The position numbers were made by a program, and so were the translations under genes. Of a DNA stretch of 11,551 bases, positions 1-6,537 are shown piece by piece; positions within the stretch are counted from its first letter, which is position 1, and every line of letters starts with the position of its first letter. Under the pieces are notes generated by a model. The model had not been told where the DNA came from, searched no databases, and saw only the letters and a program-made list of their open reading frames with translations. This DNA comes from Bacteriovoracaceae bacterium (GTDB lineage Bacteria; Bdellovibrionota; UBA1018), in contig CANMSW010000044.1 of NCBI GenBank assembly GCA_947500275.1, positions 1 through 11,551 on the forward strand. The letters are read 5' to 3'.

Positions 1-299
1 AGCCAACTTTAGTTTCGGCCGGGGAATGGGGTCAAGCTTTCAGAGTTTTCTCCTTCGATGCGGCCACTTCTTCACCTTTCGAAGCCCCTGATTCGATCTG
101 AGTCTTCAATCCAGGAAGTGCTCCGCTGACTAAGTCACGTTCAGCATCTTCGCCAACAACTGAGACCTTGCGGCGGAATCGCTCACCCGCCAAGAGGCAA
201 ACGGAGTAAACCGGATCATTTACCGTGTTCGGCTCTTCCGGCATGTTGGCCATTTCACGAAGAATTTCATCCAAGCGTCCCACTAAATGCTGAACCTGG
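1..299. repeat. Left arm of a 299-bp inverted repeat
   Basis: This segment is the reverse complement of 706-1004 (position x pairs with 1005-x). The alignment is gap-free with 13 mismatches, about 95.7% identity. By left-arm coordinate the mismatches are at 107, 110, 113, 119, 125, 137, 152, 156, 167, 194, 218, 221 and 254. The inner edge is sharp: after 299 the sequences diverge at once. The outer edge is not seen because the arm reaches base 1, so the repeat may continue to the left. The outer 106 bases, including 31 that lie beyond the stop codon, are identical in both arms. Confidence 0.97.
32..299 (-). pseudogene. C-terminal fragment of a second copy of the 287-973 gene
   Basis: On the minus strand the left arm encodes 88 codons plus a stop (32-34) that match the last residues of the protein at 287-973, with two amino-acid changes (Lys for Asn, Val for Ala). 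Eleven of the 13 nucleotide differences are synonymous, so this copy appears to have diverged while under protein-level selection rather than decaying. Upstream, the reading frame stays open to about 601, but that part is antisense to the plus-strand gene and resembles no family I recognise, so I treat it as chance. As it stands the copy lacks its own 5' part. It would regain one if the spacer 300-705 were inverted. Alternatives are a truncated paralogue or an allele of another strain joined during assembly. Confidence 0.6.
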
Positions 300-973
300 A
301 GGAAGGGAAAGAGTCCGTTTTCGACCATTTGATGGTTTTCAATCGTTCGCACATCAAGCTTTTCGAATCGGATGCCCGCTATCGGGATATTTTCACTTTC
401 GTGAACGTTTACACTCCTGAGGAATGGATCTCGCTCGAAGAGGTCTCGAAGTCTCTCGGGATCTCCGCAGAAGAGCTGGACCCGATGGTTGAGACCATGA
501 ATGATCATGGATTGATTCTGTTGGCGGGTGGACGCTGCCGGTCCCCAAAGGTGATGTACTACTTCCCAGACGACGAAGACTTCTTTGAGTTGCGGAACCA
601 AAACTTCCGCTACAACTCAGAGGCCATCCTGGGGCGCGCGACTTTTCACGAAATCCACGAGCGTTCGGCTTACCGAAACGTGCTGACCCGTCGGTTCACG
701 AAGTCCCAGGTTCAGCATTTAGTGGGACGCTTGGATGAAATTCTTCGTGAGATGGCCAACATGCCGGAAGAGCCGAACACGGTGAACGATCCGGTTTACT
801 CCGTTTGCCTTTTGGCGGGTGAGCGATTCCGCCGCAATGTCTCAGTTGCTGGTGAAGATGCTGAACGGGACTTAGTCAGTGGAGCTCTTCCCGGGTTAAA
901 GACTCAGATCGAATCAGGGGCTTCGAAAGGTGAAGAAGTGGCCGCATCGAAGGAGAAAACTCTGAAAGCTTGA
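287..973 (+). CDS. Hypothetical protein, possibly a DUF4423/TIGR02147-like regulator lacking its N-terminus
   Basis: This ORF encodes 228 aa with no signal peptide or membrane segment. Residues about 48-80 (from SLEEVSKSLGIS to HGLILL) look like a winged-helix segment. They are followed by a charged linker and a helical C-terminal part (about 139-180) ending in a Lys/Glu/Ala-rich tail. The order 'helix-turn-helix-like segment, GLI/GLL turn, late amphipathic helices' recalls DUF4423/TIGR02147 proteins known from Bdellovibrio and Fibrobacter, which are usually nearer 270 aa. This match is from memory and weak. The ATG at 287 lies inside the left repeat arm, directly after an in-frame TAA (284-286) and without a recognisable ribosome binding site. 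The natural N-terminus may therefore have been lost or replaced by the repeat. Codons from 706 onward lie in the right arm. Its role is unknown. Confidence 0.55.
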   Translation: MLNLEEGKESVFDHLMVFNRSHIKLFESDARYRDIFTFVNVYTPEEWISLEEVSKSLGISAEELDPMVETMNDHGLILLAGGRCRSPKVMYYFPDDEDFFELRNQNFRYNSEAILGRATFHEIHERSAYRNVLTRRFTKSQVQHLVGRLDEILREMANMPEEPNTVNDPVYSVCLLAGERFRRNVSVAGEDAERDLVSGALPGLKTQIESGASKGEEVAASKEKTLKA

Positions 974-1004
974 CCCCATTCCCCGGCCGAAACTAAAGTT
1001 GGCT
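706..1004. repeat. Right arm of the 299-bp inverted repeat
   Basis: This is the partner of 1-299, separated from it by a 406-bp spacer (300-705). It holds the 3' part of the 287-973 coding sequence, the stop codon at 971-973, and 31 bases of downstream spacer. Its outer edge at 1004 is only the limit set by the window: the next bases run straight into the leader of the binding-protein gene and may also be repeated on the unseen left side. Confidence 0.97.
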
Positions 1005-1020
1005 TAAAACTTCCGGGGAA
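979..1020 (+). promoter_or_regulatory. Candidate hairpin covering the binding-protein gene's ribosome binding site
   Basis: TTCCCCGG (979-986) can pair perfectly with CCGGGGAA (1013-1020), giving an 8-bp GC-rich stem with a 26-nt loop. The 3' half of the stem contains GGGGAA, the best Shine-Dalgarno-like sequence for the ATG at 1028. If it forms, the stem would hide that site. The 5' half lies inside the right repeat arm and the 3' half outside it. There is no T run, so it is not a good intrinsic terminator. Function is inferred from complementarity only. Confidence 0.25.
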
Positions 1021-1027
1021 AATGGCC

Positions 1028-2050
1028 ATGATTCGTTCCAGTCGCTTGTGGATTGCTCTCATTGCAGGGTTGCTGCTTACAACGGTGGCGAAAGCCGACG
1101 AGTTTCGTGTCGGAGTAGTGCTCGACCGCGGCGGAAAAGACGACAAGTCTTTCAACGCTGCTGCCTTCAAGGGCGGCAAAGAGGCCGAGAAGGCGTTGGG
1201 CATTACGCTAAAAACGGTCGAGGCTTCCGACGATAACTCGTTCGAGCCGATGCTTCGATCGCTCTCTCAAAAGAAATTCGACCTGATCATCGCAGTCGGG
1301 ATCGCCCAGGCTGACGCTGTTAAAAAGATTTCGGCTCAATTTCCACAACTCAAATACGCCTTAATCGACGCCCAAGTCGATGCGCCCAATGTGACCTCCC
1401 TCTTGTTCGAGGAGCACGAAGGCTCCTACTTGGTCGGGGCCGCTGCCGCCATGGCGAGCAAGACCGGAAAGTTAGGTTTCTTAGGCGGAGTTGATATCCC
1501 CCTCATCCGCCGTTTCCAAATGGGCTACGAAGCGGGCGCGAAAAAAGTGAATCCTAAGGCGACTGTCGTCGCAAATTACGTCGGAGTGACGACCGAGGCC
1601 TGGAATAATCCCACGAAAGGTCGCGAACTGTCTTTGTCCCAGTATGATGCCGGGGTGGATGTGATCTTCGCGGCTGCCGGTGCTTCGGGCACGGGTATGT
1701 TCGACGCCGCCGAGGAACGCTCCAAAGGCGGAGTCAAGAAATTCGCCATTGGTTGTGATTCCAATCAGAACTGGATCAAGCCGGGCCTGGTCCTGACGAG
1801 TATGCTCAAGCGGGTCGATACTGCTGTTTTCAGTACGATCGATTCAGCTAAAAAAGGTCAGTTTGTAGCCGGAACCAAGCGTTTCGGGCTTCAGAATCAG
1901 GGGATCGATTACGCAGTCGACTCGTTCAATGACAAGCTACTCACGTCGGAGATGAGAGCGAAGCTCGATCTCCTCAAGAAAGAGATCATCGCAGGGAAGA
2001 TTAAGGTCCCTGACTATTATTCGAAACGAAGTAAGACGGCTCAAAACTAA
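1028..2050 (+). CDS. BMP/PnrA-family ABC importer substrate-binding protein
   Basis: This is a periplasmic solute-binding protein of the Bmp/Med/PnrA family, which usually captures purine nucleosides or related solutes for an ABC importer. I chose ATG 1028 because GGGGAA ends 7 nt upstream; ATG 1022, in frame, sits only 1 nt after it. Counting from 1022, residues 3-25 form a Sec signal peptide (Arg, a hydrophobic core of Leu/Ile/Ala, then AKA|DEF). No lipobox cysteine is present, so the protein should be soluble in the periplasm, unlike the lipoprotein versions of Gram-positives and spirochaetes. Family hallmarks visible are DRGGKDDKSFN near the mature N-terminus, the GFLGG strand, RRFQMGYEAGA, AIGCDSNQNW and LTSMLKRVDTAVF. 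The length (about 340 aa) is normal. It is first in the operon, 27 nt before the ATPase gene. Substrate identity is inferred. Confidence 0.93.
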   Translation: MIRSSRLWIALIAGLLLTTVAKADEFRVGVVLDRGGKDDKSFNAAAFKGGKEAEKALGITLKTVEASDDNSFEPMLRSLSQKKFDLIIAVGIAQADAVKKISAQFPQLKYALIDAQVDAPNVTSLLFEEHEGSYLVGAAAAMASKTGKLGFLGGVDIPLIRRFQMGYEAGAKKVNPKATVVANYVGVTTEAWNNPTKGRELSLSQYDAGVDVIFAAAGASGTGMFDAAEERSKGGVKKFAIGCDSNQNWIKPGLVLTSMLKRVDTAVFSTIDSAKKGQFVAGTKRFGLQNQGIDYAVDSFNDKLLTSEMRAKLDLLKKEIIAGKIKVPDYYSKRSKTAQN

Positions 2051-2077
2051 ACTTCCAAACGACTGAGAGGGGGTCAA

Positions 2078-3697
2078 ATGGTCCACAACGAAGAGTTCAG
2101 TGGGAAGATGGCCCTCTCTGTTCCTGCGTTGCTTGAGCTTCGAGGCGTTAGCCGTAGCTTTGGTGCCTTGCGAGCCAATGCGGAGGTCGACCTAAAGCTT
2201 GAAGCGGGTACCATTCACGGCGTGGTCGGCGAGAATGGCGCTGGAAAGTCCACGCTGATGAAGATCGCATACGGCATGATTGAGCCGGACGCGGGCCACT
2301 TGCTGATCGATGGGGTGGAGCGCTCTTGGTGGCGCTCCCCTCGAGAAGCGATTCAGGCGGGGATTGGGATGGTCCATCAGCACTTCATGCTGGCTGGGCC
2401 CGAGTCTGCACTCGATAATGCCATTCTTGGAGAGAGTCGGCCCACCGGGCGTTGGTCGTTTTTACCTCCTCTCCTTCGGCCGCTCGATCGGAAAGGTGCG
2501 ATCCAGCGCCTCCGAAAACTTTCAGATGAATTTGGTTTTGATATCGATTGGACGGCTGAAGTCGAAACCCTTCCAGTTGGGGTTCAGCAGCGGCTTGAGA
2601 TTTTAAAACTCCTGGATCGAGACGCCAGAATCTTAATTTTAGACGAGCCGACCGCAGTGTTGACCCCACAAGAAACGGATGAGCTCTTCAAGAACTTACG
2701 AAAGCTCACGAGGAGTGGACGATCCGTGGTCGTCATTACCCACAAGCTACGGGAAGTGATGCAGTTCACGGATGAAGTGACGGTCCTTCGTGCAGGGCGT
2801 GTGACTGCTCGATTAAAGACGAAAGACACGAGCGCCGAAGCCCTTGCTGAGGCAATGGTGGGGCGAAAGGTTGTTCTTCGCGTCGAAGAAAACGGGAAGA
2901 GCCGGACTCCGGTCTCGAACGAGTCCGTGCTGCAAGTCGAAGCGTTGACCTTGGCTGCCGCCCGCGACAACGGAAAGCCTCGTCTGAATCAGGTCTCTTT
3001 TGATGTGAAGCGAGGCGAAGTGGTCGGGATTGCTGGAGTTGAAGGAAATGGTCAAAGCGAACTGATCCGGGCTTTGATTCATCCTTCACACGCCGATTGC
3101 CGAACCTCAGGGCAAGTTCGGTTGCTGGGTGTTGATATCACCCACACCCGGGATTCAGAAATTCGAAGCCTGGGCGTCAGTGTGATTCCTGAAGATCGCC
3201 ATGAGGAAGGTCTCCTCTTAGATCGGAGCCTCGAAGAAAATTACTTGCTGGGGCTTCAAAGGGACGCGCGATTTTCAAACCGAGGGTGGATTAAACGCGC
3301 CCAGCTCCGCACCCTGGTGAATGAAGCCCTCGAGGCTCATGATGTTCGTCCCCGAGATGCGGAAGCGAAAGCGCGCGGTCTATCCGGTGGGAATCAGCAG
3401 AAGTTAGTCATCGCTCGAGAGTTTTCACGTCATCCGAAGTGCCTCATCGCGTCCCAGCCCACGCGTGGAGTGGATGTGGGTGCGATTGAATCGATTCATT
3501 CAAAAATTTTAGAAGCTCGGTCCGGCGGGACGGCAGTTCTGCTTTTGTCTTCAGAGTTGGACGAACTGATGGGGCTCTCTGATCGGATTCTGGTGATGTA
3601 CGAAGGGAAGTTCGTGGCCGAGCATCGGCGTCAGCAGGGGAGCTCCCCTTACGATGAACGCGCGATCGGATTAGGAATGAGTGGAGTGATCCAATGA
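2078..3697 (+). CDS. Double-domain ABC importer ATPase (nucleoside/simple-sugar type)
   Basis: This cytoplasmic protein has two fused ATP-binding domains and powers the importer encoded by its neighbours. Domain 1 is canonical: Walker A GENGAGKST (51-59), Q-loop Gln101, signature LPVGVQQRLEI (165-175), Walker B ILILDEPT (185-192) and H-loop His222. Domain 2 carries a degenerate Walker A, GVEGNGQSE (320-328), without the lysine. It also has a good signature LSGGNQQ (435-441) and the SQPTRGVDVGA motif (459-469) in place of a standard Walker B. Family knowledge: this asymmetry is typical of the RbsA/NupA-like ATPases of sugar and nucleoside importers, so the missing Lys is not damage. A ribosome binding site of the AGAGGGGG type precedes ATG 2078; ATG 2108 is a possible shorter start. 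The gene overlaps the next permease by 4 nt (ATGA). Length 539 aa, slightly longer than usual at the N-terminus. Confidence 0.95.
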   Translation: MVHNEEFSGKMALSVPALLELRGVSRSFGALRANAEVDLKLEAGTIHGVVGENGAGKSTLMKIAYGMIEPDAGHLLIDGVERSWWRSPREAIQAGIGMVHQHFMLAGPESALDNAILGESRPTGRWSFLPPLLRPLDRKGAIQRLRKLSDEFGFDIDWTAEVETLPVGVQQRLEILKLLDRDARILILDEPTAVLTPQETDELFKNLRKLTRSGRSVVVITHKLREVMQFTDEVTVLRAGRVTARLKTKDTSAEALAEAMVGRKVVLRVEENGKSRTPVSNESVLQVEALTLAAARDNGKPRLNQVSFDVKRGEVVGIAGVEGNGQSELIRALIHPSHADCRTSGQVRLLGVDITHTRDSEIRSLGVSVIPEDRHEEGLLLDRSLEENYLLGLQRDARFSNRGWIKRAQLRTLVNEALEAHDVRPRDAEAKARGLSGGNQQKLVIAREFSRHPKCLIASQPTRGVDVGAIESIHSKILEARSGGTAVLLLSSELDELMGLSDRILVMYEGKFVAEHRRQQGSSPYDERAIGLGMSGVIQ

Positions 3698-4767
3698 ATA
3701 AATCCGATCGTTCATGGCTCGGGCGAGCGCTTGAATCCCTTCAGCCTATCTTGGCGGTACTGCTCGGGTTGGCTGTCGGGCTCGCATTCACCCGATTTGC
3801 AGGCGAAAGTCCCCTCCACGTTTTGAAGGTTCTTTACCAAAGTGCATTTGGATCTTCTTACGATCTGGGCATGACTCTCTTTCATACAACCCCGCTCATT
3901 TTCACTGGGTTATCCGTGGCTATCGCTTTTCACGCCGGCCTCTTCAATATAGGTGCCGAAGGGCAACTGATTTGGGGCGCTCTTGCTGCTGCTGTGGTCG
4001 GACATGCCTTTCCCCATCTTCCTGGTGTGATCGCTCCTTGGATCGCAGTCTCCGCTGCGGTGATTGCGGGCGCGATTTGGGGTGCCATCCCCGGCTGGTT
4101 AAGAGCGCGGCGAGGAAGTCATGAAGTGATCAACACGATCATGTTCAACTTCATCGCAGCAGGGATCACCAGCTGGTTGGTGATCGAGCCCCTTCGAAAT
4201 CCGGATACGCAGAATCCTGAGACTGCTCCGATCGGAGAGGCCTTTTTGCTGGCTCCTTTTCGAGTCTTTGACGATGCCCCCGTGGGTCCTGCATTTTTAC
4301 TAGCGCTGGTCGCAGCCTTTCTTCTTTGGCTTTTCTTGAATCGCACTTCACTCGGTTACGAACTTCGCGCGGTGGGGCAAAATGAACATGCGGCTCGCAC
4401 TGCGGGAATTGATATCGCACGCATCCGAATTTTCGCGATGGCTGTCGCTGGAGGCCTTGCTGGGCTCGTGGCTGTCGGAGAAGTGTTGGGGAATGCGGGG
4501 CGATTCAAAGTGGGCTTCTCTCCTGATTATGGATTCATGGGGGTCGCAGTCGCGCTCCTAGCGAGAAATCATCCGATCGGGATTCTGTTTGCGGCCTTCT
4601 TGTTCGGAGCACTTCATAAAGGCGCAATGGATCTGGATTTAGAGACTGAAAACGTGACGCGCGATTTAGCGTTAGTGCTCCAAGCCTGCGTGATTCTCTC
4701 GGTCTCCGCCGAGGGTGCCTGGCACTGGCTCAGGCGAGTGGGCTCGGCAGGAAAGAAGAGGGGTTGA
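3694..4767 (+). CDS. ABC importer permease, BPD_transp_2 family (first subunit)
   Basis: This is an inner-membrane permease of the branched-chain/simple-sugar/nucleoside importer class, 357 aa with roughly eight to ten hydrophobic segments. Diagnostic stretches are FNIGAEGQL (84-92), which follows a membrane segment; SHEVINTIMFNFIA (142-155), the coupling-loop region; and a later GQNEHAARTAGID motif. These match the YufP/NupP-type subunit that pairs with a shorter second permease. The start ATG overlaps the ATPase stop in an ATGA, which suggests translational coupling. Residues about 165-185 form a polar loop rich in Asn, Pro and Glu between membrane segments. It should form a heterodimeric channel with the protein encoded at 4770-5666. 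The substrate is inferred to be a nucleoside from the BMP-type binding protein. Confidence 0.94.
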   Translation: MNKSDRSWLGRALESLQPILAVLLGLAVGLAFTRFAGESPLHVLKVLYQSAFGSSYDLGMTLFHTTPLIFTGLSVAIAFHAGLFNIGAEGQLIWGALAAAVVGHAFPHLPGVIAPWIAVSAAVIAGAIWGAIPGWLRARRGSHEVINTIMFNFIAAGITSWLVIEPLRNPDTQNPETAPIGEAFLLAPFRVFDDAPVGPAFLLALVAAFLLWLFLNRTSLGYELRAVGQNEHAARTAGIDIARIRIFAMAVAGGLAGLVAVGEVLGNAGRFKVGFSPDYGFMGVAVALLARNHPIGILFAAFLFGALHKGAMDLDLETENVTRDLALVLQACVILSVSAEGAWHWLRRVGSAGKKRG

Positions 4768-4769
4768 GG

Positions 4770-5666
4770 ATGGATGAACAAAATTGGTATCAATCCGCGC
4801 CCTTCCAACTCGCTGCTTCGACTTTTCGATTAGCCGCCCCCTTAGTTTTCGCAGCGATGGGGGGGCTCCTTTCTGAGCGTGCCGGCGTGATCAATATCGC
4901 GCTCGAAGGCTTCATGCTGATGGGCGCCTTTGCGGCCGCCGTGGGTGCGAATCACTTTGCCGACCCCTGGATGGGCGCCCTGATCGCAGGGGGTGTCGGG
5001 GCCGCGTTCGCCTCGATCTATGCCGTGTTTGTCATCCAGTATCGGGCGAATCAGATTGTAGCGGGGACTGCGATGAATTTTCTCGCCGCCGGTTTGACGC
5101 CTTTTTTCTGTAAGATTCTTTTCGATGTTTCGGGCAGCACCCCTACGCTTCCCATTGCGGTTCGGTTTGGGTCCGAGCCCATCTGGGGGGCCTGGATCTT
5201 ACTCGCCCTTCTTGCGTGGCTCTGGCGAAGCACGTCTGTGGGCCTTTGGATCCGTTTCGCGGGTGAGCATCCGCAGGCCTTGGACGCGGCTGGAATTCAA
5301 GTGAATCGGATCCGCTGGGCTTCTGTGGCGGCCTCGGGAGTCCTCGCCGGCCTGGCAGGGGCAACCCTTTCGGTTTGCTTGTCCTCTTCCTTTTCTCGAT
5401 CGATGACAGCAGGTCGTGGGTTTATGGCTCTCGCCGCTGTGATCTTTGGCAAGTGGCGTCCGGTTCCGACCGCTCTCGCGTGTCTGCTTTTTGGATTTCT
5501 CGATGCGGTCCAAATGCGTCTTCAAGGAGTTCAAATCGGAGGAGTGGGCGTGCCCGTCCAGTTCATTCAGATTCTTCCTTATATCGCGACCGTCATCGTC
5601 TTGGCGGGATTTATAGGGAAGTCTCGCGCACCGCGTTCCCTTGGCTTGCCGTTCGAGAAGGTTTGA
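4770..5666 (+). CDS. ABC importer permease, BPD_transp_2 family (second subunit)
   Basis: This is the second inner-membrane permease of the importer, 298 aa from ATG 4770. I prefer this start because GAAGAGGGG (ending 4763) is correctly spaced for it. An in-frame TTG at 4764 overlaps the upstream stop but has no room for a ribosome binding site. The segment ERAGVINIALEGFMLMGAF near residue 36 is the hallmark of the YufQ/NupQ-like partner and parallels FNIGAEGQL in the first permease. Further conserved pieces are QIVAGTAMNFLAAGLTP and RFAGEHPQALDAAGI. It lies 2 nt after the previous stop. It completes the importer: binding protein, ATPase and two permeases. Fifty nt without a clear terminator follow before the next gene. 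Confidence 0.94.
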   Translation: MDEQNWYQSAPFQLAASTFRLAAPLVFAAMGGLLSERAGVINIALEGFMLMGAFAAAVGANHFADPWMGALIAGGVGAAFASIYAVFVIQYRANQIVAGTAMNFLAAGLTPFFCKILFDVSGSTPTLPIAVRFGSEPIWGAWILLALLAWLWRSTSVGLWIRFAGEHPQALDAAGIQVNRIRWASVAASGVLAGLAGATLSVCLSSSFSRSMTAGRGFMALAAVIFGKWRPVPTALACLLFGFLDAVQMRLQGVQIGGVGVPVQFIQILPYIATVIVLAGFIGKSRAPRSLGLPFEKV

Positions 5667-5716
5667 CCTAACCTAAAGATATCACGTGCGACCCTAGGCA
5701 AAAGGAGTGCCTCTTT

Positions 5717-6496
5717 ATGATAATGAATATCAATCGTTCGATTTTGAAAAGTGCGCTGGTTCTTTTTGCGCTGGGAGTGAGTTCGAATGTTCGAGCCGCC
5801 GACATAAGTTTGACTGACTTGTCGAGCTTCGGCCAAGAAACCGTGGATTCGATGGTGCAGACTTTGGTTGTCGGCGGATCGCACCGTGCTTATCGTTCGG
5901 CTACGAACCTTGGTCCTATTGGTTTCGACGTGGGTGTCGATGTGACCATGATTAGCTTTCCGACCGCTTTCACTGACGCTTTAGCGTTGGGTGGCGCGAG
6001 TGCTTCGACGATTCCTTCGTCGTTTCCGGTCCCACGTCTGAATATTCACAAAGGACTTCCTTGGGGCTTGGATATCGGTGGATCTTACATCGCCCTGGCG
6101 GGTACTTCAGTCATCGGGATTGATGCCCAGTGGCGCTTTTTAAATAATGCGGCACTTCCTGCGCTTTCCGTTCGTGCCGGTTACACCAGTTTCAGCAGTG
6201 AAGAGTTTTTCGTGAACTCCTCGAGCTTTAAGTTGGATGTGATCGCTTCGAAGAATCTGTTCTTGATCGACCCCTATATCGGTGCGGGTCTTGAGGTGGG
6301 CGGCGGTGAGTTGAATGTCTCGACTACGATCGCGGATACACTCCCAGCCACCATTTCGGCGAGTTCGTCGGTATTCTCTCCTCACATTTTTGTGGGCGTT
6401 CCGCTCAAGCTTTTCATTCTGCAGTTCGTGGGTGAGTTTGACTACAGTTTGACTGCCGGTTCGACCATTGGTGCTAAGGCGAGCATCGCTTTTTAA
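5717..6496 (+). CDS. Predicted outer-membrane beta-barrel protein
   Basis: I do not recognise a named family. The 259-aa product begins with a Sec signal peptide (Arg7 and Lys11, a hydrophobic core, probable cleavage after VRA at 27). The mature chain alternates hydrophobic and polar residues, has many Gly/Ser turns and no long hydrophobic helix, and ends in Phe (KASIAF). Together these are the usual signs of a BAM-assembled barrel of perhaps 8-12 strands. The stretch VPRLNIHKGLPWGLDIGGSY (about 108-127) is distinctive and could be useful for a family search. AAAGGAG (5701-5707) lies about 9 nt before ATG 5717; ATG 5723 would be too far away. The gene follows the importer by 50 nt on the same strand. 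It may be an outer-membrane channel or a surface protein made with it; the link is inferred from position only. Confidence 0.75.
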   Translation: MIMNINRSILKSALVLFALGVSSNVRAADISLTDLSSFGQETVDSMVQTLVVGGSHRAYRSATNLGPIGFDVGVDVTMISFPTAFTDALALGGASASTIPSSFPVPRLNIHKGLPWGLDIGGSYIALAGTSVIGIDAQWRFLNNAALPALSVRAGYTSFSSEEFFVNSSSFKLDVIASKNLFLIDPYIGAGLEVGGGELNVSTTIADTLPATISASSSVFSPHIFVGVPLKLFILQFVGEFDYSLTAGSTIGAKASIAF

Positions 6497-6537
6497 TCGG
6501 ACTTGATTGAATCCTAGATAGGAACGGGGAGGATCGG

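Noticed and set aside
32..601. A 189-codon minus-strand open frame across the left arm and the spacer
   Set aside because: Only the part inside the left arm (32-299) is homologous to a gene. The 5' part is the antisense of the plus-strand gene at 300-601, with no family resemblance and no ribosome binding site.
974..1021. Intrinsic terminator after the 287-973 gene
   Set aside because: The hairpin at 979-1020 has a long 26-nt loop and no T run after it, and its 3' half overlaps the next gene's ribosome binding site. A smaller inner hairpin near 985-1003 has only two 3-bp stems.
2397..3700. Second ATP-binding domain as a damaged domain or pseudogene because its Walker A lacks Lys
   Set aside because: The degenerate GVEGNGQSE and SQPTRGVDVGA motifs are standard in RbsA/NupA-like ATPases, and the reading frame is intact.
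5667..5716. Terminator or promoter between the second permease and the barrel gene
   Set aside because: Only a 4-bp CCTA/TAGG pairing is possible and no T run or convincing -35/-10 pair is present.
6497..6537. Short palindrome TCCTAGATAGGA as operator or terminator
   Set aside because: Two 5-bp halves with a 2-base centre and no supporting promoter elements; likely chance.
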